The notes below the pieces were generated by a model. The model was not told where the DNA came from. It saw only the letters and a list, made by a program, of their open reading frames with translations, and searched no databases. From contig JACCRC010000160.1 of NCBI GenBank assembly GCA_013813765.1, forward strand, positions 1 through 63,125: a stretch of DNA of 63,125 bases, in the 5' to 3' direction. Every line of letters begins with the position of its first letter. The stretch's first letter is position 1. Of the stretch, positions 46,286-56,092 are shown piece by piece. This DNA is from Deltaproteobacteria bacterium (GTDB lineage Bacteria; Myxococcota_A; Polyangia; Haliangiales; Haliangiaceae). The position numbers were made by a program, and so were the translations under genes.

Positions 46286-47041
46286 TTAGTCGACGCGGAC
46301 CATGATGGTGCCGAGCTCGGTGACCTTGTTCGGCGAGCTGATCTGCTTGTTCAGGAGCTGCGTCTGCGGGCCGAGGCCCTGGCCAGCGGTGTTGATCGCC
46401 GAGACCTCGAGCGTGTACGTGCCCTGCAGCAGGCCACCCGTGAGGCCGTAATTCTCGTCGCAGAAGAAGCGATCGTCGAACGAGTTGTTCGGATTGGTCA
46501 CGCTGGTCGACAGGATCGCGACCTTGGGGACTTCGGCGCACGTGAGCGGCGCATTCGTGCCTGCCCTGCGGAGATCCCAGTCGAACTGGAAGTAACCGCC
46601 GTCCGCGAGGAGCGTGGTCTTGAAGGTCTTGTCGACATCGACCACGTCGACGAAGTAGCCATCCGGGAACCGCTCGGTCGGCGCGGCCTCGTTACGCGAC
46701 GTCGAGGTCGCGTAGACCATGTTGCCGCTCGAGTCGGTCAGCTCGACCCACATCTCGTAGACCGAGGGCGGCAGCGGCTGCGTGTTGCCGAAGTTCGCGG
46801 TGCAGTCGTACGTGGTGACGAAGGGAGCGCCCACGCGATTGTAGTTGGCGTCGACCTCCTGCGCGTACACCGCTGCGATCGTGATGCCCGGCGGGCACGA
46901 CAGCGTCTGGCCCGTGGTGCTCTTCAGCGACCATTCCGCGGTCACGATGGCGAACTCGTCGCCGCCGTCGCTGGTGATGATGCAGCCTGCGGCCTGCGAG
47001 GCGGCTGCCAAAACAAGGCTTCCTAGGATCAGTTTATTCAT
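46286..47041 (-). CDS. Hypothetical lipoprotein
   Basis: 251 residues from ATG 47041, which has GGGGAGAA seven bases upstream; the frame is open further upstream but lacks a signal there. The lipobox A-S-Q-A-A-G-C gives acylated Cys20. The mature part is acidic and beta-rich with four further Cys, including S-C-P-P-G and Y-D-C-T-A-N-F, and repeated strands such as T-A-E-W-S-L-K and Y-E-M-W-V-E-L-T-D. It looks like a small immunoglobulin-like or carbohydrate-binding surface protein, but I cannot place it in a family. A hairpin follows its stop. Confidence 0.6.
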   Translation of the reverse strand: MNKLILGSLVLAAASQAAGCIITSDGGDEFAIVTAEWSLKSTTGQTLSCPPGITIAAVYAQEVDANYNRVGAPFVTTYDCTANFGNTQPLPPSVYEMWVELTDSSGNMVYATSTSRNEAAPTERFPDGYFVDVVDVDKTFKTTLLADGGYFQFDWDLRRAGTNAPLTCAEVPKVAILSTSVTNPNNSFDDRFFCDENYGLTGGLLQGTYTLEVSAINTAGQGLGPQTQLLNKQISSPNKVTELGTIMVRVD

Positions 47042-47169
47042 CGAGCTTCTCCCCATTGGTACGTTACGTGGCCGCATCTTGGACGTCGCGACCGTAGGTT
47101 GCTTCACTCCAGGACACTAAGGCAATCGGTGCGCCAGCATGGTGACGCGGTGTGTGATCTCTCGCAAAC

Positions 47170-47604
47170 TCACGAGCAGATGCACGGTTGTTGACCACAG
47201 TAGGACACCTTGAGCACGAGCTCCACGGCTCCCAAGCTCACGGTATCACCCAGGATCACGTGACGCTGTTGGGGAGCAGGCGCGGTGTAGGTCGCGGGAT
47301 CCGCCAGACCTTCGGCGCACTCGGGTGTGACCAACAGCAAGGCGTCACCCTCGGGTAGATCAAATCCGGTTACACCGTGGTTGTCGCCGCAGCGCCACGA
47401 TGCAAATCCACTACCCCGCCCCACGACCTCCCAGTCGAGGCGAATCCGCGTCACGGGGTTGGTGCCGGTCTGGCCTGAATCGCAGTCGACGAACTTATCC
47501 GGCAACGAGCTGGATGCTGGCCTGAGCTTCCAGGACAGCTCGACCGCGCCGCCGTCGACCTGCGTGCAGGCGAAGAGGAGCGGGAGGGCGAGCGCGATCC
47601 TCAC
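47170..47604 (-). CDS. Small hypothetical lipoprotein
   Basis: 144 residues from GTG 47604. Signal with lipobox L-L-F-A-C gives acylated Cys13. The mature protein is beta-rich with [17 protein letters not shown] and S-W-R-C-G-D and ends in C-G-Q-Q-P-C-I-C-S. The pattern resembles the lipoprotein at 46286 (an early E-W/S-W-S/K-L-K/R strand in both), so they may be distant paralogues. It is divergent from tolQ with 36 bases between the two start codons. Confidence 0.6.
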   Translation of the reverse strand: MRIALALPLLFACTQVDGGAVELSWKLRPASSSLPDKFVDCDSGQTGTNPVTRIRLDWEVVGRGSGFASWRCGDNHGVTGFDLPEGDALLLVTPECAEGLADPATYTAPAPQQRHVILGDTVSLGAVELVLKVSYCGQQPCICS

Positions 47605-47640
47605 GAACGCGTGTCTATCACGATTTGACCCGTGTGCTGA

Positions 47641-48369
47641 GTGCGTGTTATTGCCCAAAAACTCGATATGCCAGGGGTTTCCGCGACTTCGATCGGCGCC
47701 AACCTGGACCTCGTGCGCCTGCTCAGCAATGCGCACTGGATCGTCCAGGCCGTCATGATCCTGCTGGCGATCATGTTCGTGATCGGCCTCTACATCATCA
47801 TCTACAAGACGCTGTATCTGCGGCGCGCCTCGGACGAGTCGAATCGGTTCGTCGAGTCGTTCTGGAAGTCGCGCGACATCGAGCAGATCTACAAGCAAGC
47901 GCAGGCGCTGCGAAACAGCCCCGTCTCGCAGATGTTCGTCGCGGGCTACACCGAGCTCGCGAAGCTCGCGAGCGACGAGGCGCTGAAGGGCGATCGCGAA
48001 GGCAACCTGTCGAACATCGAGCGCGCGCTTCGGCGAGCGCAGACCGTGGAGACCGGCAAGCTCGAGACCGGCATCGCATTCCTCGCGACGACCGGCGCCG
48101 CGGCTCCGTTCATCGGACTGTTCGGCACCGTCATCGGCATCCTGTTCGCGTTCGTCGAGATCTCCGAGGCCTCCGGCGCCGCGACGCTGAAGGTCGTCGG
48201 CCCGCACATCGCCGAGGCGCTGTTCGCCACCGCGATCGGCCTCGTCGCCGCGATCCCCGCCGTCATGGCCTACAACTACTTCCAGCGCCGGATCCGGGTG
48301 CTCCGGAGGGAGATGGAGACCTTCGAGCAGGACTACCTCAACATCATCAAGCGTCACTTCCTGCGGTAG
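47641..48369 (+). CDS. tolQ: TolQ/ExbB-type proton channel protein
   Basis: 242 residues with three membrane helices (about 33-55, 150-172 and 190-212). The conserved [14 protein letters not shown] motif and the [15 protein letters not shown] motif of MotA/TolQ/ExbB proteins are present. With TolR it forms the proton-driven motor that powers the Tol system for outer-membrane constriction. First of four consecutive tol genes. GTG 47641 is used; ATG 47668 is a shorter alternative. Confidence 0.9.
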   Translation: MRVIAQKLDMPGVSATSIGANLDLVRLLSNAHWIVQAVMILLAIMFVIGLYIIIYKTLYLRRASDESNRFVESFWKSRDIEQIYKQAQALRNSPVSQMFVAGYTELAKLASDEALKGDREGNLSNIERALRRAQTVETGKLETGIAFLATTGAAAPFIGLFGTVIGILFAFVEISEASGAATLKVVGPHIAEALFATAIGLVAAIPAVMAYNYFQRRIRVLRREMETFEQDYLNIIKRHFLR

Positions 48370-48377
48370 GGGTTGCC

Positions 48378-48833
48378 ATGGGGATGAGCGCAGGCGGAGG
48401 CGACGACGAGCTGAACTCCGAGATCAACGTGACCCCGATGGTCGACGTGATGCTCGTGCTCCTGATCATCTTCATGATCACCGCGCCGATGATGAATACC
48501 GGCGTCGATCTCGATCTGCCGCAGGTCACCGCGAAGAACATCGAGGACCCCGAGGGCAAGCTCGTCCTCTCGATCGACAAGACCCAGCGGATCTTCCTCG
48601 GCGGCACGCAGGTGACGTGGCAGGATCTGAAGACCAAGCTCGCGGCGAACGAGCGGGTCAAGAAGGAGAGCGAGCTCTACATCGAGGCCGACACGGTCCT
48701 ACCCTATGGGATCGTGATCACCGCGATGGCGGTTGCGAAGGAGGCCGGTGTGGCGAAGGTAATGATGCTCACGGAAGCCGAGGATAACCTCGGTGCCAAG
48801 CTCACCGAGCTCGATCAAATCAAACCGAAGTGA
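48378..48833 (+). CDS. tolR: TolR/ExbD-type motor protein
   Basis: 151 residues. One N-terminal membrane helix (about 20-41) carries the proton-conducting Asp23 in [10 protein letters not shown], preceded by the I-N-V-T-P signature. The periplasmic part (about 50-150) has the ExbD fold with [10 protein letters not shown]. Begins eight bases after the tolQ stop with AGGGG upstream, and works with TolQ. Confidence 0.92.
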   Translation: MGMSAGGGDDELNSEINVTPMVDVMLVLLIIFMITAPMMNTGVDLDLPQVTAKNIEDPEGKLVLSIDKTQRIFLGGTQVTWQDLKTKLAANERVKKESELYIEADTVLPYGIVITAMAVAKEAGVAKVMMLTEAEDNLGAKLTELDQIKPK

Positions 48834-48849
48834 CGGCCGTCTAAACAAC

Positions 48850-49566
48850 ATGCGCGAGAGCGAGATGCACGTGTCCGCAGCGGTAGGCGCCCTCGCCTGC
48901 GCAGCGGCGCTCATCGTGCCCACCGTGTGGCTCACCGACGATTCGGTCGCCGCGTCGGCGCCACTCGAGGACATGGAGGCGATCGAAGCCTCGCTCGCCT
49001 ACAAGAAGCCGAACGCGCCGAAGCAGCCGCAGAAGAAGAAGGTCGCGCCGCCGCCCGAGGTGAAGCCCGAGGGTGTGTCCCGCGACGAGAACAAGAAGCC
49101 GCTCGACGAGCCGAAGAAGCCCGACGAGGACAAGAAGCCGGTCAAGAGCGACACGCCGGTCGATCCGCTCGCGAAGTACAAGCGCGTCGATCCCGACGAT
49201 GACGTCGGCAAGCCGAACGAGACCGTCGGTGCGTTCGACGGCAGCCAGTTCGGGATCGGCGACGTCACGAAGGGCGATCCCTACTTCCAGCGGCTCGTGG
49301 TCGATCTCGCCTGGGCCTCACCCGAGCTCGCGAAAGCGGGAGCGACTGCCCCGGTGGGTTGCATCCAGCTCACCGCCGAAGGCAAGATCCCCGACACGAC
49401 CTTCAAGGTCAAAGGCGACGACGACATCGCGACGCTCGCAGAGGCAGCACTGAAGGAGCTCAAGCAGAAGCGCAACGCGAATCCCGAAGAGGTCCCGACG
49501 CACTTGCTCAGGCAGCTCACCACCAGATGGATATGTTTCAAGTTCACCGTCAAATCATCCGAGTAG
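48850..49566 (+). CDS. TolA-like periplasmic energy transducer
   Basis: 238 residues. An N-terminal membrane helix (about 7-28) is followed by a Pro/Lys/Glu/Asp-rich extended region (about 50-125) as in TolA and TonB, and by a compact C-terminal domain (about 140-235) with G-D-P-Y-F and two Cys (near 167 and 230). The length is about half that of E. coli TolA, and the central part is extended rather than a long Ala/Lys helix. Position between tolR and tolB supports the TolA role. The last 40 bases overlap tolB. Confidence 0.75.
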   Translation: MRESEMHVSAAVGALACAAALIVPTVWLTDDSVAASAPLEDMEAIEASLAYKKPNAPKQPQKKKVAPPPEVKPEGVSRDENKKPLDEPKKPDEDKKPVKSDTPVDPLAKYKRVDPDDDVGKPNETVGAFDGSQFGIGDVTKGDPYFQRLVVDLAWASPELAKAGATAPVGCIQLTAEGKIPDTTFKVKGDDDIATLAEAALKELKQKRNANPEEVPTHLLRQLTTRWICFKFTVKSSE

Positions 49567-50828
49567 CGGCCTTCGCCGCGATCGCGCTCCTCGTCGTCAG
49601 CGCACCGACGCGCGCGGATGACGGCGTCGTGATCGACGTCAACGCGCAGAAGAAGGGCAACTACCCGCTTGCGCTGCCGACCGCGCCCGAAGGCGATCAG
49701 GTCGCGAAGGAGATCGCGCAGGTCCAGACGTTCGACATGACGGTCGCCGGCCCGTTCAAGGTCCTCGACCCCGCATCGTTCCTCGCGGATCTGCGGACCG
49801 AGGGCCTGAACATCGATCCACAGAAGTGGAAGGACGTCGGTGCGCTCGGCGTCGTGAAGTACAAGGCGACCGCGAGCGACATCGAGTTCCGCCTCTACGA
49901 GGTGTCGAAGGGCAGCACCGCGGTCCTGACGAAGACGTACAAGCGCGCCGGCACGACCACGCGGCAGATCGTGCACCGCTGGAACAACGAGGTCTTCAAG
50001 TACTACACGGGCGAGCCGGGGTTCTTCGGCTCGAAGATCGCGTTCACCGCGAAGGGCAAGAAGACCTCCGCGATCTACGCGATGGACTTCGACGGCAACG
50101 GCGCCTACGCCGTGTCGAACAACAGCTCCACGAACATCCTCCCGTCGTTCTCGCCCTCCGGCGGACAGATCGCCTACACGAGCTTCATGCGGAACAACCC
50201 GGACCTGTACGTCGGGCCCGCGGGTGGCGGTCGTCCGAAGAAGATCTCCGGCTATCCCGGCATGAACACCGGCGCCGCGTGGTCACCCGATGGCTCGAAG
50301 CTCGCGCTGACGCTGTCCAAGGACGGCAGCCCCGACATCTACATCATCAACGCGAGCGACGGCAGCGTGATCAAGCGGCTCACCAACGACAAGGCGATCG
50401 ATACGTCCCCCGCCTGGTCGCCCGATGGCGGGCAGATCGCGTTCGTCTCCGACCGCAATGGCGGCCCGCAGATCTTCATCGTGTCGGCCGGCGGCGGCAA
50501 CGCGAAGCAGGTGTCGTTCAACGGCAGCTACAACACCACGCCCACGTGGTCGCCGAAGGCCGGCAAGCAGATCATCGCGTACACCACGCGCGATGGCGGC
50601 CGCTACGACATCGTCACGCTCGACCTCGCGAACAAGGCCATGACCCGGATCACCCAGAACGAGGGCAACAACGAGGAGCCCTCGTTCTCGCCGAACGGCC
50701 GCGCGATAGCCTTCGCACGCGCCGGCCAGGGCGTGTTCATCGCGAACGCCGACGGAACCGGCAAGGCGGTGAAGGTCTGGAGCGGCTCTGCGACCGGCGT
50801 GGACTGGGGTCCGGCTCCGAAAGACTAG
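49527..50828 (+). CDS. tolB: Tol-Pal system beta-propeller protein TolB
   Basis: 433 residues. ATG 49527 lies inside the end of the TolA-like gene; ATG 49533 is equally possible. After a signal peptide (to PTRA) comes the TolB N-terminal domain (about 30-150), then a six-bladed propeller with repeated W/F-S-P-D/S-G-x-x-I/L-A motifs ([21 protein letters not shown] and others). Periplasmic partner of Pal and TolA. Pal does not follow; the next gene is a histidine kinase. Confidence 0.92.
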   Translation: MDMFQVHRQIIRVAAFAAIALLVVSAPTRADDGVVIDVNAQKKGNYPLALPTAPEGDQVAKEIAQVQTFDMTVAGPFKVLDPASFLADLRTEGLNIDPQKWKDVGALGVVKYKATASDIEFRLYEVSKGSTAVLTKTYKRAGTTTRQIVHRWNNEVFKYYTGEPGFFGSKIAFTAKGKKTSAIYAMDFDGNGAYAVSNNSSTNILPSFSPSGGQIAYTSFMRNNPDLYVGPAGGGRPKKISGYPGMNTGAAWSPDGSKLALTLSKDGSPDIYIINASDGSVIKRLTNDKAIDTSPAWSPDGGQIAFVSDRNGGPQIFIVSAGGGNAKQVSFNGSYNTTPTWSPKAGKQIIAYTTRDGGRYDIVTLDLANKAMTRITQNEGNNEEPSFSPNGRAIAFARAGQGVFIANADGTGKAVKVWSGSATGVDWGPAPKD

Positions 50829-50850
50829 CGGATTCCTCTCGTAGCGCGCC

Positions 50851-50872
50851 TCAGCGACTCAGCGACTCAGCG
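50851..50872. repeat. Short tandem repeat TCAGCGAC
   Basis: TCAGCGAC occurs twice and then as TCAGCG in direct succession in the 72-base gap between tolB and the histidine kinase gene. Too short to assign a role; possibly replication slippage or an operator-like iteron. Confidence 0.5.
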
Positions 50873-50900
50873 GATCGCGGGTTAGGTCGATACACTCCGT

Positions 50901-52775
50901 GTGAGACCCATCAGCGACGTAGGCGGGGCAGCACCTGCCGCGACGGGGGCTCAGCGAATTTCTGAGGCGAGCGGGCAGCGGTTGCTCACCCTCGTCGGAT
51001 GCATCCGCGGCATCGTGCTCGAGCTCGATGGGAACGCCCGCTACGTCAACGCGTGGGCGGATGACCCGGCACTGCTGGCTCGACCGCCTGCCGAGATGAT
51101 CGGCAGGTCGATCGAGGACGTCCTCGGCCCCTCGGGCGCCCAGTTCACCGCAATGGTCCTTCGCGTGTTCAGGACCGGCGAGGTCGAGCACCTCGAGTAT
51201 CCGCTCGAGCTGGAGGGCGGCCGGCGGTGGTTCTTCGCCGACATCAAGCGCGTCGGCGCGGCGGAGAGCGGCTTCACGGTCGTGTTCTTCGCCCGCGACA
51301 TCACCGAACGGAAGGCGATCGAAGAGGCGCTCGCGCGAAGCGAGGAACGCTATCGGCTCGCGCTGCAGGCGACGAACGACGTCCTGTGGGACTGGGATCT
51401 GGTTCACGACACGCTGAGCTGGAATGTGGCGGTGACCACCATGCTTGGCTACACGGAGCCCGGTCGTGTAGGCGCGTGGTGGAAGGAATGCATCCACCCA
51501 GACGACCGCAGCGGCGTCATCGAGCGCATCTCGCATGCACTCGCGAGTGATGCGAGGGCGTGGTCCGACAGCTATCGGTTCCGCTGTGCGGACGGCGGCT
51601 ACGGTGACTTCGTGGACCGCGGCTTCATCATGCGCGATGCGTCCGGACGGGCGATTCGAATGGTCGGCTCGATGACGGACGTGACGAAGATCAATCGCCT
51701 GCAAGCACAGCTGCTCCAGGCCGATCGCCTCGTCGCGCTCGGAACGCTTGCCGCTGGCATCGGGCACGAGATCAACAATCCGCTGTCGTACGTGATCGGA
51801 AACATCGACTCGTCTCTGCAGCTGCTGGATGACCGCAGTAACGAGCTTCGCGAGCTGCTCGACGAAGCTCTCGAGGGTGCGAAGCGGATCGCGGAGACGG
51901 TGAAGTCACTCAAGGACTTCACGCGCACCGAAGGCTCCGAAGCACGATTGCTCGACGTCCAGCAGGTGCTCGGCGCCGCGATCAAGATGGCCGACAAGGA
52001 GATCAGGCACAGGGCCAGGCTCGTGTACGCGTTCGAACGCCTGCCGCGCGTGCGAGGCAACGAATCGCAGCTGGCGCAGATGTTTCTGAACCTGCTGCTC
52101 AATGCGGTGCAGTCGATGCCCATCGGGCGCGCGAGGGCTCACGAGGTTCGCGTGAGCACGCGCGTCGTCGACGGTTCGCACGTGGTCATCTCGATCGAGG
52201 ACACCGGCGCGGGTCTGTCACCCGACGATCTGTCGCGGGTGTTCGATCCGTTCTTCACGACGAAGGAAGCGCGCGCCGGCGCCGGTCTCGGGCTCTCGAT
52301 CTGCCATCGCATCGTGCAGCAGCACGGGGGCACCATCGCGGTCACGAGCGAGCCGGGAGCAGGAAGTCGCTTCACGGTGAGGCTTCCCGCGAGTGCTCAG
52401 CTTTTGGCGGCTGGCCTGCCTCGCGTCCTCGTGATCGATGACGAGGCAGCGATCGGGCGTGTCGTGACGCGGCAGTTCGGAGGCCGCGCGGAGGTCATCT
52501 CGCTGATGAGTGCGCGCGAGGGCCTCACCCGGCTTTCCTCGGACGAGCACTTTGACCTGGTGCTGTGCGACCTGATGATGCCGGAGATGACCGGCATCGA
52601 GCTCTACGAGGAGCTCCGCCAGGTCAATCCCGGTGTGCTCGGCCGCATGTTCTTCATGACCGGCGGCGCCTTCACCGCGAATGCACAGACGTTTCTCGAC
52701 ACGATCGCGACGGGTTGCCTCAACAAACCGCTCGCCCGCGAAGAGCTGTTCGCACTCCTGCCGCTCCGCTCGTAG
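50901..52775 (+). CDS. Hybrid histidine kinase: PAS-PAS-kinase-receiver
   Basis: 624 residues, no membrane segment, so a cytoplasmic sensor. Two PAS domains (about 25-135 and 150-270; the second has the W-D-W-D-L and H-P-D-D-R elements of PAS_3). The phospho-acceptor is His289 in AGIGHEINNPLSYV. The ATPase domain (about 380-495) has NLLLNAVQSM, EDTGAGL, DPFFTTK and GAGLGLSI. A C-terminal receiver (about 505-620) has Asp557 in VLCDLMMPEMTG and Lys in NKPL. The kinase is complete and should autophosphorylate. A separate receiver protein gene follows after 148 bases and may be the next relay element. Start GTG 50901. Confidence 0.92.
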   Translation: MRPISDVGGAAPAATGAQRISEASGQRLLTLVGCIRGIVLELDGNARYVNAWADDPALLARPPAEMIGRSIEDVLGPSGAQFTAMVLRVFRTGEVEHLEYPLELEGGRRWFFADIKRVGAAESGFTVVFFARDITERKAIEEALARSEERYRLALQATNDVLWDWDLVHDTLSWNVAVTTMLGYTEPGRVGAWWKECIHPDDRSGVIERISHALASDARAWSDSYRFRCADGGYGDFVDRGFIMRDASGRAIRMVGSMTDVTKINRLQAQLLQADRLVALGTLAAGIGHEINNPLSYVIGNIDSSLQLLDDRSNELRELLDEALEGAKRIAETVKSLKDFTRTEGSEARLLDVQQVLGAAIKMADKEIRHRARLVYAFERLPRVRGNESQLAQMFLNLLLNAVQSMPIGRARAHEVRVSTRVVDGSHVVISIEDTGAGLSPDDLSRVFDPFFTTKEARAGAGLGLSICHRIVQQHGGTIAVTSEPGAGSRFTVRLPASAQLLAAGLPRVLVIDDEAAIGRVVTRQFGGRAEVISLMSAREGLTRLSSDEHFDLVLCDLMMPEMTGIELYEELRQVNPGVLGRMFFMTGGAFTANAQTFLDTIATGCLNKPLAREELFALLPLRS

Positions 52776-52923
52776 TGACTCGTCGTTCAAATGTCAGCCG
52801 CCGACTGACGTACCCCGCAGCTCTGCAACGTGTTCAGGCACACGCGCTACTTCACGCCTGTGCGTCTTCGCCGCGCGTATAAGCACTCTAGGCAGCTCGA
52901 AATTGCACGGTTAAGAACTGTGT

Positions 52924-53355
52924 ATGCCCTCCATACGGTCACGCGCCACCGACGAGCATGTTGATGCCGACGCGCTGTTCGCGCCACCGCGCGACGTCGC
53001 GGTCCTGTTGATCGACGACGACGCCGATACCCGTGACTTGCTCGCCGAGGTCCTCGAACAGAGTGGCTACTCGGTGGCCACCGCGTGCGACGGGCTCGAG
53101 GGGCTTGCGGCGCTCCACGTGATCCGACCGAGCATGATCCTGCTCGACATCGAGATGCCCGTGATGAACGGCGCGCAGTTCCGCGAGGCGCAGCGACGCG
53201 ACCCGGAGCTGATCAAGATCCCGACGGTCGTGATGACCGGATCGAAGGAAGAACCGATCCTGGATGTCGGCGTGGTCGTGGCACTGATCAAGCCATTCCC
53301 CACGAAAGTGCTGCTTCCGCTCGTCGCCCGGTTCTGCGAGCGACGCGCGAGCTAG
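52924..53355 (+). CDS. Single-domain response regulator
   Basis: 143 residues. After a 23-residue lead comes a receiver domain with acidic residues D31-D33, phospho-acceptor Asp75 in ILLDIEMP, Thr105 in VMTGS and Lys123 in IKPF. No output domain. The hybrid kinase directly upstream is the likely phosphodonor. Its TAG stop shares CTAG with the stop of the convergent rhodanese gene. Confidence 0.9.
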   Translation: MPSIRSRATDEHVDADALFAPPRDVAVLLIDDDADTRDLLAEVLEQSGYSVATACDGLEGLAALHVIRPSMILLDIEMPVMNGAQFREAQRRDPELIKIPTVVMTGSKEEPILDVGVVVALIKPFPTKVLLPLVARFCERRAS

Positions 53356-53738
53356 CGGAGGTCGTCGAGTCCGCCGCCGTTGACGACCCTCGTGTACCCC
53401 GCGCTCTCGAGCGTCTGCTTCGCCTTCGCGGATCGCGCGCCTGCGGCGCAGTAGACAACGATCGGCTTGCTCTTATCGCCGCCCGCGAGCTTGTCGACCT
53501 GCGCGAGCTGCTCGGCGACCTTGTCGACCGGGATGTTCGTCGCATTCGGCAGGTGCTCCGCCGCGAACTCGTCGGCCGTTCGCACATCGAGCACGATGGC
53601 TCCGGAATCGATCAGCTTGCGCGCGGCGGCCGGGTCCTGCGTCGGCTTCGTTGTCGTCGCGGGATCGCGCTTCGATGTCGGCTCGGTGCGCGAACACCCC
53701 GCGGCAGCCATCGAGAGCACGAGAAGAACGGTTCGCAT
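53352..53738 (-). CDS. Rhodanese-domain lipoprotein
   Basis: 128 residues. Lipobox M-A-A-A-G-C gives acylated Cys15. A single rhodanese domain (about 35-127) has the active-site loop CAAGAR with Cys97, and D-V-R-T-A-D-E-F, H-L-P-N-A-T-N-I-P and Y-T-R-V-V-N-G-G. It would handle sulfane sulfur or redox signals in the periplasm. It starts directly after the stop of the PEGA gene at 53739, so the two are one transcript. Confidence 0.88.
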   Translation of the reverse strand: MRTVLLVLSMAAAGCSRTEPTSKRDPATTTKPTQDPAAARKLIDSGAIVLDVRTADEFAAEHLPNATNIPVDKVAEQLAQVDKLAGGDKSKPIVVYCAAGARSAKAKQTLESAGYTRVVNGGGLDDLR

Positions 53739-55349
53739 TCACCGGCCTCGAACGAGCGTGACCTTCACCGAGCCCTGGTCGACCTTGCTGTACAGCTTCT
53801 GCGTGACGGTCTTGAAGCCCTTCTTCTCGACGGTCAGCGTCACGCCGGTGAAGCCCATCACCTTGACCGACGTCGGCGTGGTTCCCGCGCGGCGACCGGC
53901 GATCGATACCGTCGCACCCGAGGGCGTCGAGGTCACGGTCACCGAGTGCGTCGGTCGCGTGAGCGCGAGGTCGACCGTTGAAGGCTTGCCTTCGGTCAGC
54001 GTCACCCACTTCGTGCCGAGCGCGTAGCGCGGGTGCTTGACGTCGACCTTCCGCTTCGTGCATGGCCCGGCGACCGTGATCGGTGACGGGCCGATCGATT
54101 GATCGTCGACGTGAACCATGGAGCCCGCAGGCGAGCTGTTCACCGTCACGCGGCACGGTCCTTCGCCCACGACCGGCGGCGCATTCGGGTCGCCTGCGGG
54201 CTCGTCGGGGACGGCGGCGGGCTCGGGCTGCGGGGTCGACGGAGGTGCCTTCGGCGCGATCGCCGGTGGTGTCGCGGGCGGCATCGGCGCCGGCTTCACC
54301 TCGGGCTTTGCGGGCTCGGGCGCCACAGCGGACGCGTCCGGATCGCTGCTGTCGCCGCCTGCCGCGAGCACGATCACGAGCAGCAGCAGGCTGAGACCCG
54401 CCGCAGCGCCGCCGATCACCAGCCACCGCTTGCGCTCGCGCTGGCGATTGCTCGCGATCAGGTCCTCGGTGCTGTCGAGAGCTCGGGGCGGCTGAAGCGG
54501 ATGCGCGCCGAACATCGGACCTCCGCCCTCGAACGGCGGCGGCGTGGGAGCGCGCCCCGCGTGTGGCGTCGCGGGCACGGGAGGCGGGGTCGCTGCACGA
54601 ATGGGTAAGAAGCCGGCGAGCTGCGGCAGCGGCGTGTGCTCGGGGATGAACTCCTGCTCGTCGGGATTCGGCGGGACGAACGCGGTGGGCCGCAGCGCGG
54701 GGATCGGCGTCAGCGTGCGCGTCGAGGGCCGCGCCTGCGGAGGCTCCGCGACGTCATCGAGCTCGAGGAGGGATGCGTCGTCCTCCGGTGCGCGGAAGAA
54801 GTTGCCGGTCTCCTCGTAGAGCGCGCAGTCGACAAAGCCTTCGAGCGACTTGTCGGTCAAGTTCATCAGCGGATTCGCCGGCAGCACGTAGCTCGACCCT
54901 GGCGTGCGGGTCTCACTCGCGACCGGGTTCGTCAGATCGACATCCGCGCCGATCGCCTCGGGGGCCGCGGCGTCGGGAACCCTCGGCACCACGGGCGGTG
55001 GAACAAGCGCCGGCGCCTCGGCAGCCTTTCGCGCTGCCTGCAGCTGCGAGAAGATCTCGAGGCTCTCCTTCGTCAGCCGCTTCACCGATAGCCGCACGCC
55101 GGGACGACCGAATCGGTTCGCCGGTGTCGCCCACGCCTCGACCACGCTGCACAGCCCCCGCAGCACGGGGGTCTTGTCCTCGAGCTGGATCGAGAATGCG
55201 GTCTCGAGCCCGACGGGGCGGCTCGCGAGCGTCGCGACGAAGAAGCTCTGCTCGTCGCAGAACTTGTGGAACGTCGATACGAACTGCTGCGCAGTCGTGC
55301 AGCGCGTGGCCACGACCAGCGCCTTCTGCTTCGGTTGCGAAGCTGTCAC
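53739..55349 (-). CDS. Membrane protein with PilZ-like N-terminus and periplasmic PEGA domains
   Basis: 536 residues from GTG 55349. The first 95 residues form an alpha/beta domain that resembles a degenerate PilZ domain without the Arg motif (A-L-V-V-A-T-R-C, then G-R-P-G-V-R-L-S-V-K-R-L). A long Pro-rich cytoplasmic linker (about 105-305) leads to one membrane helix (about 313-333), a second Pro-rich stalk, and two PEGA domains (about 400-470 and 470-536) with G-S-M-V-H-V-D-D and G-A-T-V-S-I-A-G-R-R. Similar layouts accompany signalling proteins in myxobacteria, where PEGA domains are thought to bind the envelope. Co-transcribed with the rhodanese lipoprotein. Confidence 0.75.
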   Translation of the reverse strand: MTASQPKQKALVVATRCTTAQQFVSTFHKFCDEQSFFVATLASRPVGLETAFSIQLEDKTPVLRGLCSVVEAWATPANRFGRPGVRLSVKRLTKESLEIFSQLQAARKAAEAPALVPPPVVPRVPDAAAPEAIGADVDLTNPVASETRTPGSSYVLPANPLMNLTDKSLEGFVDCALYEETGNFFRAPEDDASLLELDDVAEPPQARPSTRTLTPIPALRPTAFVPPNPDEQEFIPEHTPLPQLAGFLPIRAATPPPVPATPHAGRAPTPPPFEGGGPMFGAHPLQPPRALDSTEDLIASNRQRERKRWLVIGGAAAGLSLLLLVIVLAAGGDSSDPDASAVAPEPAKPEVKPAPMPPATPPAIAPKAPPSTPQPEPAAVPDEPAGDPNAPPVVGEGPCRVTVNSSPAGSMVHVDDQSIGPSPITVAGPCTKRKVDVKHPRYALGTKWVTLTEGKPSTVDLALTRPTHSVTVTSTPSGATVSIAGRRAGTTPTSVKVMGFTGVTLTVEKKGFKTVTQKLYSKVDQGSVKVTLVRGR

Positions 55350-55368
55350 CCGGCGATATTGTCGCCCG

Positions 55369-55413
55369 AAAAAGCGGCCGGCGGACGCGAAACACGCGCC
55401 CGGGGTGCCGGCC
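55369..55413 (-). terminator. Rho-independent terminator after the OsmC gene
   Basis: On the minus strand GGCCGGC (55413-55407) pairs with GCCGGCC (55382-55376) around a 24-base loop that itself can form CGCG-TGTTT-CGCG; after two more bases comes TTTTT (55373-55369). Placed between the stop of the OsmC gene (55425) and the start of the PEGA gene (55349), it fits a terminator for the OsmC transcript. Confidence 0.55.
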
Positions 55414-55424
55414 CAGAAAGCTGT

Positions 55425-55886
55425 TCAGCCCGCCTTGCGCTCGGCCAGCTCCAGCCCGGTGGAGCGGATGTTCGCTTCCACAACGACCGGGACGCGTAGC
55501 GAGTTCAGAACGAGGCAGTACTGCTTCGCATCCTCGAGGGTCTTCTCGACCTCCTCGACGTTGCCCGTGATGTCGATATCGAGCGTCATGATGATCGACG
55601 TGAAGATGAGGCCCTCGGGCGAGCGCTCGACGTCGCCTTCCAGGGTCGCGTTCCAGCTCTGAACCTCGATGCCGTCGCGGGCCGCGAACGCTTCGAACGT
55701 CGTCAGCATGCAGAGGCCTAGCGAAGAGAGGAGCAGCTGCTCGGGAGACCAGGTGGCCGCATCTCCGTCAAACTCTGAAGAGGGTCCACCGTGCAGAGTT
55801 GGCCGCGGCGGCGACACGATCTGCGCGCGCGAGGCAAAGGTACGGCAGACCTTCGCGCTGTAGTGGTGGGGGAACGGGACCGGCAT
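55425..55886 (-). CDS. OsmC-family peroxidase-like protein
   Basis: 153 residues from ATG 55886 (ATG 55913 would add nine). OsmC/Ohr proteins reduce organic peroxides with two Cys. Here Cys59 in S-L-G-L-C-M-L and Cys124 in K-Q-Y-C-L-V-L-N-S-L match the two positions, and W-S-P-E-Q-L-L-L-S-S-L precedes the first. The second Cys context differs from the usual C-P-V-S form. A terminator follows the gene. Confidence 0.85.
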   Translation of the reverse strand: MPVPFPHHYSAKVCRTFASRAQIVSPPRPTLHGGPSSEFDGDAATWSPEQLLLSSLGLCMLTTFEAFAARDGIEVQSWNATLEGDVERSPEGLIFTSIIMTLDIDITGNVEEVEKTLEDAKQYCLVLNSLRVPVVVEANIRSTGLELAERKAG

Positions 55887-56092
55887 GATGTCCCGAACAC
55901 GAGCACGAACCATTCCACGCTCCGATGTGCTCGTTCGTGCGGCTGCGCCACGGCGCACAGCGGTGGTTTCCCTCGAATGTTCGGAGTTCCTACAGGTTTG
56001 CGCATTCACCGGCGAGCGCGGGGCGATCGAGGGCGTGCGAGCGTGCGACTGCGCGCAGCCTCCGTGGCATGCGCGCTGCAACTTTGTTTGTC

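Noticed and set aside
47625-47650. Possible sigma70 promoter before tolQ (TTGACC then TTATTG with a 17-base gap)
   Set aside because: The -10 match is poor and it would place transcription start after the chosen GTG.
52878-52883. TATAAG before the receiver gene as a -10 box
   Set aside because: No matching -35 element at a suitable distance.
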